Positions 53,911-63,512 of a stretch of 64,000 nt of DNA are shown piece by piece; position 1 is the stretch's first letter, and every line of letters starts with the position of its first letter. The stretch is from Lachnospiraceae bacterium. Lineage in GTDB: Bacteria; Bacillota; Clostridia; Lachnospirales; Lachnospiraceae. The translations under genes were made by a program, and so were the position numbers. The stretch is taken from assembly GCA_900759665.1 (NCBI GenBank), contig CAAEWE010000018.1, positions 140,092 to 204,091 of the forward strand, written 5' to 3'. The notes beneath the pieces were generated by a model. It was not told the origin of the DNA, did no database searches, and worked only from the letters and a program-made list of their open reading frames with translations.

Positions 53911-55092
53911 TTATGCTTCTTTTTCGGTAAAGATTTCATCCAGGATACGACACATTTCATCAATATGCTCTTTCTCTGCGACCAGAGGAGGAACAATACG
54001 GATGATATTCGTGCCGGCAGAGATCAGGATCAGACCCTTTTCCTGAGCCGCACTTACGATGTCTCCAGCCGGAATATCGGATTCGATTCCCTGCATAAAG
54101 CCGATGCCGCGAACCTCTGTAATGGAGGAATGCTTTGCAGCAAGATCTTCCAGTTTTTCCCGAAGATAAGGGGTAAGCTCTCCTACATGCTCCACAACAT
54201 GATCTTTTTGGAAAATTTCAAATACCTTACAGACAGCAGCGGTTGCCAGGGGATTACCGCCATAGGTTGTACCATGGTCTCCCGGAACAAGTGCCTGTGC
54301 AATCTCCTCTCTGGCAGCAAAAGCACCTACCGGTACGCCACAGCCAAGAGCCTTGGCACTGGTAATGATATCTGGCCGGATGCCGTAATGCTGGAATGCA
54401 AACATCTTTCCGGTTCTGCCCATGCCGCACTGGATCTCATCCAGGATCAGTACAATCCCCTTCTCGTCACAAAGAGCACGGACACCCTTCATGAATTCCT
54501 CTGTGGCAGGATGGATCCCGCCTTCCCCCTGCAGTGACTCCATAATGATCGCACAGGTATCCGGTGTGATCAAAGCCTTCACGCTGTCCAGATCGTTATA
54601 TTGTGCAAAAGAAACACCGCCGATCAATGGTTCAAAGGGTTCTCTGTAGTGCTTAGTGCCGGTTACGGACAAAGCTCCCATGGTACGACCATGGAAGGAA
54701 TGCTCCATGGCAATGATCTCACCCTTGTTGTCCGGGTTTTTGGTGCGGACATATTTCCGTGCCAGCTTTAATGCACCCTCAATGGCTTCTGCTCCGCTGT
54801 TGGTAAAGAAAACCCGGTCCATTCCCGATGCTTCGCAGAGATAGCCGGCAGCCCTGACGGCAGGCTCATTAAAGTAAAGATTGGAGATATGGATCAACTG
54901 ATCCACCTGATCCTTCAATGCCTGTTTGTATTCATCGTTGCTGTAGCCCAGGGCAGAAACGGCAATGCCGGCTCCCATATCGAGATATTTCCTGCCGGTA
55001 TCGTCAATAAGATACATTCCCTCGCCCTTGAGAAATGTTATTTTACGATTGTAAGTATGTATAAAATGCTGATCCGCTTTCTGAATATCCAT
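53911..55092 (-). CDS. argD: Acetylornithine aminotransferase
   Basis: 393 residues, PLP fold type I. The Schiff-base lysine is Lys247 (TSAKALGCG). TNSGAEAIEGALKLAR and LILDEIQCGMGRTG are standard. AATGGAGGA precedes the ATG. Third in argC-argB-argD, 79 nt after argB. No argJ lies between, so acetyl recycling must be encoded elsewhere. Confidence 0.95.
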   Translation of the reverse strand: MDIQKADQHFIHTYNRKITFLKGEGMYLIDDTGRKYLDMGAGIAVSALGYSNDEYKQALKDQVDQLIHISNLYFNEPAVRAAGYLCEASGMDRVFFTNSGAEAIEGALKLARKYVRTKNPDNKGEIIAMEHSFHGRTMGALSVTGTKHYREPFEPLIGGVSFAQYNDLDSVKALITPDTCAIIMESLQGEGGIHPATEEFMKGVRALCDEKGIVLILDEIQCGMGRTGKMFAFQHYGIRPDIITSAKALGCGVPVGAFAAREEIAQALVPGDHGTTYGGNPLATAAVCKVFEIFQKDHVVEHVGELTPYLREKLEDLAAKHSSITEVRGIGFMQGIESDIPAGDIVSAAQEKGLILISAGTNIIRIVPPLVAEKEHIDEMCRILDEIFTEKEA

Positions 55093-55171
55093 ATATATCC
55101 TCCATTCTGGCTGTTTTAAATCTGCTTGTTGAATAATCGCAGCACTTTTCTATATAAACCGGGTGAAACTA

Positions 55172-56089
55172 TTAAATGCGTTCGTTTTCGTAAAGACCGC
55201 CCTCTGTGTCAATGATCGCCGTTCCGATACCTTTTTTGGTAAAGAACTCCAGAAGGAGACAATGTTCAATACGTCCATCCAGAATATGGACTCTGCCGAC
55301 ACCGGCGTTGACTGCATTGACGCAGTTTGTGACCTTTGGCAGCATACCGCCGCTGATGGTGCCGTCTTCGATCAGATCATGTGCATCCTGAAGACTCATT
55401 ACAGAGATCAGAGTCGAAGGATCCTTTGGATCCTTGCAGACGCCCTCAATGTCTGTCAGGAATGCAAGCTTTTCTGCTCCGAGGGCACCGGCAATGGCAC
55501 AGGCAGCATCGTCAGCATTGATATTGTAGGTCTCGCCATCCTCGCCCAGACCGATCGGTGCAATGATCGGAATAAAATCATTGGCAAGCAGAGTATCGAT
55601 CACAAGAGTATCTACCTTTTTGACATCTCCCACATAACCGATATCTTTACCGTTTGGCTTTTTCTGGTCGACCTGCAGAAGACCGCCGTCCTTTCCGGAG
55701 ATACCAACTGCCTTGACTCCGAGACGTTCCACCATCTGCACCAGATATTTATTGAGACGGTTTAATACCATTTCTGCAATCTCCATGGTTTCCTTATCTG
55801 TTTTACGGAAACCATCGACGAACTCAGTTTCTTTTCCTACTTTGTCGATCCATTTACTGATCTCCTTGCCGCCGCCGTGAACGATGATCGGCTGCATACC
55901 AACCAGTTTTAAAAGGGCAACATCCTGAATTACGCTTTCCTCCAGCTTTTTATCCAGCATGGCACTGCCGCCGTATTTGACAACAACGATCTTATTATTA
56001 AAATCGCGGATATAAGGAAGTGCTTCGATCAGCGTCTCTGCCTTTCCTACGATCTCGCTCATATATGTACTTTTTTCTTCTGCACTCAT
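55172..56089 (-). CDS. argB: Acetylglutamate kinase
   Basis: 305 residues of the amino acid kinase family. [18 protein letters not shown] and [18 protein letters not shown] are the substrate and ATP sites. The N-terminal helix (about 1-25) is like that of arginine-inhibited, hexameric forms, so feedback by arginine is likely. AATGGAGGA precedes the ATG. Confidence 0.96.
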   Translation of the reverse strand: MSAEEKSTYMSEIVGKAETLIEALPYIRDFNNKIVVVKYGGSAMLDKKLEESVIQDVALLKLVGMQPIIVHGGGKEISKWIDKVGKETEFVDGFRKTDKETMEIAEMVLNRLNKYLVQMVERLGVKAVGISGKDGGLLQVDQKKPNGKDIGYVGDVKKVDTLVIDTLLANDFIPIIAPIGLGEDGETYNINADDAACAIAGALGAEKLAFLTDIEGVCKDPKDPSTLISVMSLQDAHDLIEDGTISGGMLPKVTNCVNAVNAGVGRVHILDGRIEHCLLLEFFTKKGIGTAIIDTEGGLYENERI

Positions 56090-56182
56090 TTTAATCCTCC
56101 ATTGACTGCGGGCAGAATTTCATATTCTGCTCTGTTGCTTATATTTAATGCTTTGGTCTGCTTTTCAGAGTAATTTTCTTGT

Positions 56183-57223
56183 TTATGGGAATACCGGAGG
56201 CATTTCCAGACCGAGATTTTCCGGAAGTCCAAATAACAGGTTCATATTCTGAACCGCCTGGCCGGCAGCACCCTTTACCAGATTGTCGATAGCACCCATC
56301 ATGATCACGCGGTTGGTACGTGGATCAATGCGGAAATTAACATCCACAAAGTTGCTGCCCTCTACCCAGCGTGTCTCCGGGCAGACATCCTTCTCAAGAA
56401 CACGGACAAAATACTCATCTTTGTAGTATTTGTCATAGATGGCTTTTACATCCTCGTAAGTGACTGTCTTTTTCAGGGAAGCATATGCGGTAACAAGGAT
56501 TCCACGGTTCATTGGCACCAGATGAGGGGTGAAGTTCAGGATCACATCCTCTCCGGAAGCGTAGCTGAGCTGATCCTCGATCTCCGGGGTGTGGCGGTGG
56601 GTTGTCACACCGTATGCCTTTATGCTTTCATTGACCTCGCAGTACAGGTTGGCAACCTTGGCACCACGTCCCGCACCAGAGGTACCTGATTTGGCGTCAA
56701 TGATCACGGTGCTCATATCAATAATGCCCTCTTTGGCAAGGGGATAGATAGACAGGATGGAGCATGTCGGGAAGCATCCCGGATTGGCGATCAGACGTGC
56801 CTTTTTGACATCCTCTCTGTTGATCTCACAGAGACCGTATACCGCTTCCTTTACAAAATCAGGACTTTCGTGATGGATTCCATACCATTTCTCATATTTG
56901 TCCACATCCTTGATACGGAAATCTGCACTGAGATCCACGATCTTTACCTTTGACAAAATTTCCTCGTTTACCAGAGAGCCGCATAATCCCTGTGGTGTAG
57001 CGGTAAAGATAACATCTACCTGGTTTGCAAGCTCTTTCATATTCTCGCCCTTGCAGACATCTTCTACTAACTGGAACATATTTCCAAAAACTTCACTATA
57101 TCGCTTATCAATATAGGAGCGTGAGCCATACCAGACAATTTCTGCCTCCGGATGGCGAAGTAAAATACGCACGATCTCCTGCCCTGCATATCCTGTTGAA
57201 CCGATAATTCCTACTCTGATCAT
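56183..57223 (-). CDS. argC: N-acetyl-gamma-glutamyl-phosphate reductase
   Basis: 346 residues from the ATG at 57221-57223; AGGAGG is 6 nt upstream and the alternative TTG two codons before is too close to it. NADP loop GIIGSTGYAGQE and catalytic Cys150 in ANPGCFPT. Carries out step three of arginine synthesis. First gene of argCBD, behind a strong promoter and a leader hairpin. Confidence 0.96.
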   Translation of the reverse strand: MIRVGIIGSTGYAGQEIVRILLRHPEAEIVWYGSRSYIDKRYSEVFGNMFQLVEDVCKGENMKELANQVDVIFTATPQGLCGSLVNEEILSKVKIVDLSADFRIKDVDKYEKWYGIHHESPDFVKEAVYGLCEINREDVKKARLIANPGCFPTCSILSIYPLAKEGIIDMSTVIIDAKSGTSGAGRGAKVANLYCEVNESIKAYGVTTHRHTPEIEDQLSYASGEDVILNFTPHLVPMNRGILVTAYASLKKTVTYEDVKAIYDKYYKDEYFVRVLEKDVCPETRWVEGSNFVDVNFRIDPRTNRVIMMGAIDNLVKGAAGQAVQNMNLLFGLPENLGLEMPPVFP

Positions 57224-57253
57224 AATCAACCTCCTATATCATCTCTACGTATT

Positions 57254-57302
57254 CCGGTTATGTTTTCCGCCATACGGAAACTCTCGGCGAAAATCATAAC
57301 GG
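57254..57302 (-). promoter_or_regulatory. 5' leader hairpin of argCBD
   Basis: Arms 57254-57271 and 57286-57302 pair over about 17 bp with one bulge, starting within a few bases of the expected transcription start. No T-tract follows, so it is more likely an mRNA stabiliser or protein target than a terminator. Confidence 0.6.
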
Positions 57303-57307
57303 TGTTT

Positions 57308-57336
57308 ATTATACCCCTACAACTGCGATTATGCAA
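57308..57336 (-). promoter_or_regulatory. Promoter of argCBD
   Basis: TTGCAT (complement of 57331-57336), 17 nt, TATAAT (57308-57313). No convincing ArgR box pair was seen. Confidence 0.7.
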
Positions 57337-57377
57337 CAAAAACAAAAATAATGGGAAACGCATGACAAAAAAATGAC

Positions 57378-57407
57378 AAAAAAGCCACACAGATTCTGCT
57401 GTGTGGC
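57378..57407 (-). terminator. Terminator after maf
   Basis: GCCACACAG (57384-57392) pairs with CTGTGTGGC (57399-57407), then six T on the minus strand. It lies 15 nt after the maf stop. Confidence 0.85.
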
Positions 57408-57422
57408 GTAAAAGCTTTTGAT

Positions 57423-58010
57423 TTAGTACAGATCAACTCCCATATTGGCTAACCGGGTCAGTACCGTGGAAACAGGAAGTCCCACGACGTTGTAGTAATC
57501 TCCTGCAATATCCCGGATATATGCGGCTCCCCGTCCCTGAATACCGTAGGCACCTGCTTTGTCCATTGGCTCGCCTGTGTTAATGTAGGCTTCAATCTGC
57601 CGGGAAGTCATAGGGATCATATCCACGATCGTTTTTACATGAAATGTATCAATAAGTCCCTGTCCGTCCGGCGATACATAGATCAGTGTGACTCCGGTAT
57701 AGACTTCATGGCGGCTACCCTGAAGCATTTGAAGCATTTTGGCAGCCTGGGTTTTATCGGAGGGCTTTCCTAAAATGCTGTTGTCCTTCACGACAACAGT
57801 ATCAGCACCGATAATAACAAAATCTTTTGTGAAATGTCCGGCAACGTCTTCTGCTTTTGCCGCAGACAGTGCTTCTACCAGAGCAGCCGGTGTATCTGCC
57901 TGAATCGTCTCTTCATCAATGTTGCTTGGCATGACCTCATACGAAATACCTACCTGTGTCAGAATGTCTTTTCTGCGGTCTGATGCGGATGCCAGAATAA
58001 TCTTTGCCAT
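57423..58010 (-). CDS. maf: Maf/YhdE nucleotide pyrophosphatase
   Basis: 195 residues. ILASASDRRKDIL, GADTVV and YTGVTLI mark the Maf house-cleaning pyrophosphatase family, which hydrolyses dTTP/UTP or modified nucleotides. The ribosome site is weak (CCAGG) and sits against the foot of the 58024-58057 hairpin. Last of a three-gene run with the phosphatase and DUF1266 genes. Confidence 0.92.
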   Translation of the reverse strand: MAKIILASASDRRKDILTQVGISYEVMPSNIDEETIQADTPAALVEALSAAKAEDVAGHFTKDFVIIGADTVVVKDNSILGKPSDKTQAAKMLQMLQGSRHEVYTGVTLIYVSPDGQGLIDTFHVKTIVDMIPMTSRQIEAYINTGEPMDKAGAYGIQGRGAAYIRDIAGDYYNVVGLPVSTVLTRLANMGVDLY

Positions 58011-58023
58011 AATGATGTACCTG

Positions 58024-58057
58024 GTACTGCTATATTTGTATTTTAATATAGCAGTAC
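58024..58057 (-). promoter_or_regulatory. Hairpin abutting the maf ribosome site
   Basis: A perfect 13-bp stem GTACTGCTATATT/AATATAGCAGTAC with an 8-nt loop and no T-tract. Its end is within 14 nt of the maf ATG and could shape ribosome access or mRNA processing. Confidence 0.5.
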
Positions 58058-58088
58058 ACGATCCTTTCCAAATTAATGCTGCGTATGC

Positions 58089-58802
58089 TTATTTAAAATG
58101 ATTGCGTAACAGGGAGGGATCCTGTTCCAGATGTGCATAGTCGTTAAAACGATCCAGAAAGAATCCGTTTTTTTCTTCGTCATAATGAAGCTGGGTGATA
58201 CTGCAGTTTTCCAGTGAAGTACCAAACATCAAACGCTTTGCAAAGTCTCCTCCGAAAAGTGCAGTCAGCAGAATACGGATCACACCGCCATGAGTCACTA
58301 CCGCAATGTTCTGATCTCCTGATTCGATCCATTCCTGCATGACAGGCATGACTCTGGCAAGAACACTTTCTCCGGTTTCTCCCTGAGGATACCAGATCTC
58401 CTCGGTTGGAACAAAGAAATCCCCGATAAATTCATTGACCTCGTCCAGGGCATTGCCCTTCTGGACACGTCCCTCAGCAAAACGATCCATCTGCTCCTGA
58501 TAATAGTCGGCGTAGAATCGCTTTACAACTTCATCCGGCTGGCCGGTGAGTTCGCCGAAGTCTACCTCTGCCAGTCCCGGACGGATCTGCAGATGCTCTA
58601 ACAGGGCAGGCTGCCCTGCAAATGCAATTTTGGCCGTCTGCTCTGCACGGATCAGATCGCTGCAGTATAATGCATCTATGGGATAATTTTTCATGCGCTG
58701 TCCCAAAAGAGCCGCCTGTCGTTCTCCCTCTGGTGCCAGATCAACATTTACGTTACAGTCAGAACTGCTCTGTCTGCCATGACGTATCAGATAAATGTTC
58801 AT
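58089..58802 (-). CDS. Histidine phosphatase family protein
   Basis: 237 residues of the phosphoglycerate mutase-like superfamily, with the catalytic RHG (7-9) and late VVTHGGVIR. Substrate unknown; CobC- and GpmB-like enzymes look alike. Overlaps the preceding DUF1266 gene by 4 nt (ATGA). Confidence 0.88.
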   Translation of the reverse strand: MNIYLIRHGRQSSSDCNVNVDLAPEGERQAALLGQRMKNYPIDALYCSDLIRAEQTAKIAFAGQPALLEHLQIRPGLAEVDFGELTGQPDEVVKRFYADYYQEQMDRFAEGRVQKGNALDEVNEFIGDFFVPTEEIWYPQGETGESVLARVMPVMQEWIESGDQNIAVVTHGGVIRILLTALFGGDFAKRLMFGTSLENCSITQLHYDEEKNGFFLDRFNDYAHLEQDPSLLRNHFK

Positions 58803-59761
58803 TTTGTTTTTTCCTCACTATCCTTCCCTGAAGACATCTTTCCTCCGGATGTCTTATTTTGCTTCTTTTTTGTTTTGGCTGCCGGTTTTATTTCTTCCAT
58901 CAGGGAGTCATAAGATACGGTTCCCAAGGGGATAATATCCTCCTCAAACAGCTTATCATTAAACAATGGATCAGACTCCTTCTGGTCAGTGACAAGCTTC
59001 TGATATATCTCCTGTCGGTTGGTATAGTCTGTTTTTTCGATGGAGCGGATCTCTATGGAGCTTGCATATGCATAACCATCCAGCCAGTTCGTTACCACAT
59101 CATCCCAGTTGTTAAATTTTGTCCGGAGACGGGAGGCTGCCGGTTCTAACAGAGCCTGTGCTTCATCCAGATTAATATAATCGGCAATATAGCCCCATTG
59201 TGCCAGATGGGAAATCCGGCACAGATCCCAGGCAAGCAGACCTTTACTGCCCCAGGTATCAGAGATATACTGCAGATTGTCATAGTGGGTTTTTAACGCC
59301 CCGCTGACCTGCTTCAGTGCCTTTTTTCGTTCTTTTGCAGAAAGAGTCTTTAAGTCTTTTGCTTCTCTTTTATAATCCTTCCGGCTTCCGGTTTCCATCA
59401 AAAAACGAATCTGTTTCAGCAGATCCTTCCGGCTGGAAATACTCCAGCTTGATTTCAGAATATTTCTGGCAGCCTTTTTATTGGCGTCGGTTGCCTCATA
59501 ACCTCCAAAATAATAAGGATTTCCGTCATTAATGGAGATCAGAACGGCACCCATGGCACGTCCCCAGGCTCCGAGATTGGAATCCTCATTCTCATTGTGA
59601 CTGACCATGGACTGAGGCGTATGTGTGCTCTGTAAAGGATTGCCGGAGCTGTCTGTGGACTTTTGTCTGCCGCCGGAGCAGCCGGTCAGACTGCCCAGGA
59701 TCAGACAACCGGTTAGGATCCATATCGAAAAATAATGTTTGTTTATCATAGTATTTATCAT
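58799..59761 (-). CDS. DUF1266 lipoprotein
   Basis: 320 residues. Signal peptide with lipobox SLTGC, a polar linker, then a DUF1266 domain (about 60-240) with WSISSRKDLLKQIRFLMETG and LAWDLCRISHLAQWGYIADYI. The C-terminal tail is Lys-rich. AAAGG lies between two possible ATG starts (59759-59761 and 59747-59749); the outer one is given. Role unknown. Coupled to the downstream phosphatase. Confidence 0.8.
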   Translation of the reverse strand: MINTMINKHYFSIWILTGCLILGSLTGCSGGRQKSTDSSGNPLQSTHTPQSMVSHNENEDSNLGAWGRAMGAVLISINDGNPYYFGGYEATDANKKAARNILKSSWSISSRKDLLKQIRFLMETGSRKDYKREAKDLKTLSAKERKKALKQVSGALKTHYDNLQYISDTWGSKGLLAWDLCRISHLAQWGYIADYINLDEAQALLEPAASRLRTKFNNWDDVVTNWLDGYAYASSIEIRSIEKTDYTNRQEIYQKLVTDQKESDPLFNDKLFEEDIIPLGTVSYDSLMEEIKPAAKTKKKQNKTSGGKMSSGKDSEEKTK

Positions 59762-59862
59762 GCCTTTCCCAAAATACAGACCGGATCTGCAGAAAAAATT
59801 GACGCATCACCAATATGCTGCACCTATTATATAACCAACCGGTGAAATTTTGCAACCGGATA

Positions 59863-60768
59863 TTAATCTTCAAGATCGATCATGTACTGCAGTTCACTTC
59901 CGTCGTCGGGAGCCGGACCAAAATCACGCTTCGAACCATCCGGTAAAGCTTCAAACAAATGAGATTCGTCATCGTTTTCACCTGTAACAACAGCGAAATA
60001 ACGGATGGAATCCTCTGACGGGTTCCATCGGATCAGTATGGTTGGACAGATTCCTGCGTACAAGTGTCTGGAAGGCATGGTGATACGGATCACTGTGAGA
60101 TCTTCTCTGGCATTGATGGAGAGAAAATCGAAGTCCTCCGCCTCATAAGGACAGGGGAACTGTTCCGGATAAGCCTCTTTGTACAATTCCAGCATCTGTG
60201 CACCACAATCTTCCCGTAATAGCCGTAATCCATCCGCTCCTTCCCGGAACAGCATTTCCGGAAGCAGATCCGCTTCTACGTGTTGACGGGCTATGGCATG
60301 AACCTGTGTCTCGGTAAGCTGTTGTGGCCGACTGTTCTGTGGTGTGTTTTTATTGACATTAAGTGGAATGTTCTGATCAAAAGCATTTAAAAGGATACCG
60401 TCAATGGTTTCATCTCCTCCTGCCAGATCCAGACAGGTGGAAAATGGCATTGTCAGGATCAGCGGAAACTGCTGGTCTCCTTTCACTGCCTGCTCCTGCG
60501 TTGTAAAAACCGGAAGAAAACGTTTGCCCTGATTATTTTGCAGTACAGCCGGACGTGGAGAGAGTCCTTCCGGGATTTTTTGTTCTCTGCCGGCACCGGA
60601 GGCAATCCGGCGGATCAATGCCGGGTCTGTATCGGGAGGAAACGCTGCCGGTACATATAAATTGCTTTTCTCGAGACATTTTACCAGCCGGTCTAAATGC
60701 TCCTTTGTATTCTCTTTTCGCAAAAGACCTGCCAGCTGCTCCAGCTCTTTATTATCCTGATCACTCAC
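59863..60768 (-). CDS. SseB-like N-terminal domain protein
   Basis: 301 residues. Residues about 30-130 resemble the SseB N-terminal domain (LYVPAAFPPD, KRFLPVFTTQEQA, LDLAGGDETIDGILLNAFDQN). The C-terminal half is an acidic, soluble domain seen in Lachnospiraceae homologues. SseB-type enzyme-enhancer proteins have no settled function in Firmicutes. It is encoded 25 nt after the LTA synthase gene ends. Confidence 0.75.
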   Translation of the reverse strand: MSDQDNKELEQLAGLLRKENTKEHLDRLVKCLEKSNLYVPAAFPPDTDPALIRRIASGAGREQKIPEGLSPRPAVLQNNQGKRFLPVFTTQEQAVKGDQQFPLILTMPFSTCLDLAGGDETIDGILLNAFDQNIPLNVNKNTPQNSRPQQLTETQVHAIARQHVEADLLPEMLFREGADGLRLLREDCGAQMLELYKEAYPEQFPCPYEAEDFDFLSINAREDLTVIRITMPSRHLYAGICPTILIRWNPSEDSIRYFAVVTGENDDESHLFEALPDGSKRDFGPAPDDGSELQYMIDLED

Positions 60769-60793
60769 GTTGATTCTTCCTTTCTGTTTTAAT

Positions 60794-63418
60794 TTAGTGC
60801 TTCATATGAAAGAGTTCACTCATTTTATCCTTGTCCATATCGCTGTAATAGCCATACTGCAGGACTTCATAATCATCCAGAAGCTTCCGGATGGTATCAG
60901 TCTCATCCTCTCCATAGTTATGCCATTTTCCGTCGGTATCCATATAACCGTTGACATTCATCGCCGGTATATCCGCAGACAGCTTTTCCAGATACTGATT
61001 GTAAAGAGGCAGTTCAATTCCTGCCTGTTTCAGGATCATGTTTTCCAGATAATTGTTGCTGATCACAGCATTCTGCTCCTCCTGAATATCATAGTTTGCC
61101 CATATGATAAACGGTACAGCATAACGTTTCTGAATATCATCCAGATTCCAGTCACTCTGTGGTTTTCCAAGAAGCTCCTCATAGAATGAAGTCTCAATGG
61201 AAGGAAAATGATCTCCGAACATGCAGATGATCGTTGGCTCTGTCTGCTTGGAAAAATAGTCGGTCAGATACCGGAACGCCTGGTCGGATACATGGATGGC
61301 AGAAAGATATTCCTTTGCCTCCGTATAATGGGAACCTTGTACAGAAACAGGTGTTTTCCAGTTAGTATTGGTCAGATAACCACCATGATTCTGAATGGTC
61401 ATATCAAACAGATAGAGTGGCTTATCCCCTTTATTTTCATATAATTCAATGACTTTTTTGTAGCTTTCCTTATCGCTGATATAACGGACATATTCCGGCT
61501 TTTTGAAATCATCAATCGTAATAAAATCATCGAACTTCATACTTTTGTAGGTGGCAACACGATTCCAGTTTGCACCACTGCTTGGGTGGACAGCCTTGCA
61601 ATTGTAGCCCTGTTCCTTCAGATATGACGGCAGTGAAAAGGTGGAATCATGCATAAACTGCTGATAAACATTACAGCCGCTTGGGAAAAATGCCATGGTA
61701 TTACCTGTCATTGCTTCAAACTCGGAGTTACTGGTTCCGGCACCAAATACAGAGACGTAATTCCGTCCCTTAATGGTGTTTTTCTGCATACTGTGTATAA
61801 AAGGAAGGGGATCCATATTATACCGCATATCTCCCACCAGCGAAAAATCAGCCAGACTTTCATTCATGATCAGAATGATATTTGGCTTTTTTCCTTTTAT
61901 GGAGGTGTTACTCTGGAAAGATGCATTTGTCTTCATATCCTGCGTGATCCCTTTTCCATCCTCCAGTTTTACAGAGGTGGTTTTCGTTGTGGAAGCAGTA
62001 TCTACGGAAGAAGTATCCTTCAAAATATCCGCCACTTTATCTTCGGAATACCCGGATGGTGTAGAAACCCGTAGATAGTGCAGGTTTATGAAATAATTCA
62101 TATAAAATCCATTGGCTCTGCAGGAGGAAACTTTATTCCAGACGTTATCCTGAATGCCACATGCCGGCAGAATATTAGTATTATATAATACTAATATGAT
62201 CGCAATGCCAGGTACCAGTGTGGACGCAAAACGGATCAGTTTTCTGGAAACGGCACGTTTCTGACGTTTAAAGCGTGTCCGGCAGATCAGGATGCACCAG
62301 ATGGCAAATGCCGGAAGAACTACAAATTGTGCCGGTGTCAGAGAAAACGTATAGGTGGATGCTACTTCTGTTGCGGTTGCGACACCAAGGATATCGGCCG
62401 GCAGAAACGGCGTTCCACGTACATTCATAATAAACAGATTGGCAAGACCGACCGGGAACAGGATCAGATCCATTGCAAGCATGGCAATACCGGCATTTCC
62501 GATCAGTGCAGTAAATAAAAGCTCAACGGCTCCAAGAAGGAACCATGTAAACAGCCATACATTTGGCAGGATCGTCAGGAAAGTTCCATTCATCATTTCC
62601 AGCATAAATGCCAGAAACAGCGGGTTAAATATAATGATCAGGATCCGGACCGTCAACAATACAGAGGGATCACTGAGTACCCATTTTACAAAATTACGTG
62701 GAGAACGTCGAGTTGTTCTTTTTAGTTTTTTACTGTGTTTGATCTCCTTTTGACGGCGTTTGTAATAACGGGCAGAATATTCTGTCATACGCTCAAAAAT
62801 GATCACAAAAAGAACAAGAACCTCCAGTACAAACAGAACCATCGGAAAGAGCTGACGGTAGCTGTAGGAATAAGAAATATTCATGGACTTTGCGTGTGTC
62901 TGCATCTTTAAGGTAGACATATAGGTATTGGGATCGGTACGGTTTGTGGTATTGACCGTAGGGATCAGGGCATATGGTGTATCGTCGCTGCTGCTGGTCA
63001 TGCGGATACAGCAGGTTACTCCCTTGGGAATTACAACGGCATGATCCATATTTACGGTAAATTCTGCATTCGGTGTAATATCTTTGACGTTAACATCCTC
63101 ACTGAATACTACGTCATTATTTCCGTCCATCACCTGGATATGAAGAACATCTCCAACTTTGTCCCTTTTAAAAGATCCAAAGCTGATGGAGAACGAGTTT
63201 AGGACAACTCTCCGGTCAAAGCAGAATTTCTGCCGGATCACTTCAGTGTCCGGCAGGATTCCAATCACGGCACTGTTACTGTTGCCGGCCTCAGTGGTTA
63301 CCTGCTGTAAAGAAACAAGGGAACCGGTCAGAAAATACTGAAGTCCCAGAATACCAATCATCAATATGCAAAAAAAAGCGACTCTTTTTCGAGTGAATTT
63401 AAAATATTTACGAAACAT
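60794..63418 (-). CDS. LTA synthase family phosphoglycerol transferase
   Basis: 874 residues. An N-terminal span (about 12-32) and an outer beta-rich domain (33-185) are not found in classical LtaS. They are followed by a membrane bundle (about 188-430) and the sulfatase-fold extracellular catalytic domain (from about 500) with PNIILIMNESLADFSL, nucleophile Thr in GAGTSNSEFEA and FGDHFPSIE metal site. It polymerises glycerol phosphate, or a related unit, on the outer face. The extra N-terminal domain is the unusual point. Confidence 0.88.
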   Translation of the reverse strand: MFRKYFKFTRKRVAFFCILMIGILGLQYFLTGSLVSLQQVTTEAGNSNSAVIGILPDTEVIRQKFCFDRRVVLNSFSISFGSFKRDKVGDVLHIQVMDGNNDVVFSEDVNVKDITPNAEFTVNMDHAVVIPKGVTCCIRMTSSSDDTPYALIPTVNTTNRTDPNTYMSTLKMQTHAKSMNISYSYSYRQLFPMVLFVLEVLVLFVIIFERMTEYSARYYKRRQKEIKHSKKLKRTTRRSPRNFVKWVLSDPSVLLTVRILIIIFNPLFLAFMLEMMNGTFLTILPNVWLFTWFLLGAVELLFTALIGNAGIAMLAMDLILFPVGLANLFIMNVRGTPFLPADILGVATATEVASTYTFSLTPAQFVVLPAFAIWCILICRTRFKRQKRAVSRKLIRFASTLVPGIAIILVLYNTNILPACGIQDNVWNKVSSCRANGFYMNYFINLHYLRVSTPSGYSEDKVADILKDTSSVDTASTTKTTSVKLEDGKGITQDMKTNASFQSNTSIKGKKPNIILIMNESLADFSLVGDMRYNMDPLPFIHSMQKNTIKGRNYVSVFGAGTSNSEFEAMTGNTMAFFPSGCNVYQQFMHDSTFSLPSYLKEQGYNCKAVHPSSGANWNRVATYKSMKFDDFITIDDFKKPEYVRYISDKESYKKVIELYENKGDKPLYLFDMTIQNHGGYLTNTNWKTPVSVQGSHYTEAKEYLSAIHVSDQAFRYLTDYFSKQTEPTIICMFGDHFPSIETSFYEELLGKPQSDWNLDDIQKRYAVPFIIWANYDIQEEQNAVISNNYLENMILKQAGIELPLYNQYLEKLSADIPAMNVNGYMDTDGKWHNYGEDETDTIRKLLDDYEVLQYGYYSDMDKDKMSELFHMKH

Positions 63419-63512
63419 AGTTTTTATTATCCTTCTTCCGTATTAATAATAATTTTCCCAATTTTCGGAAAAGCAATCTATCCATTATGATAATGTTTTC
63501 TAGCTATTCTTG

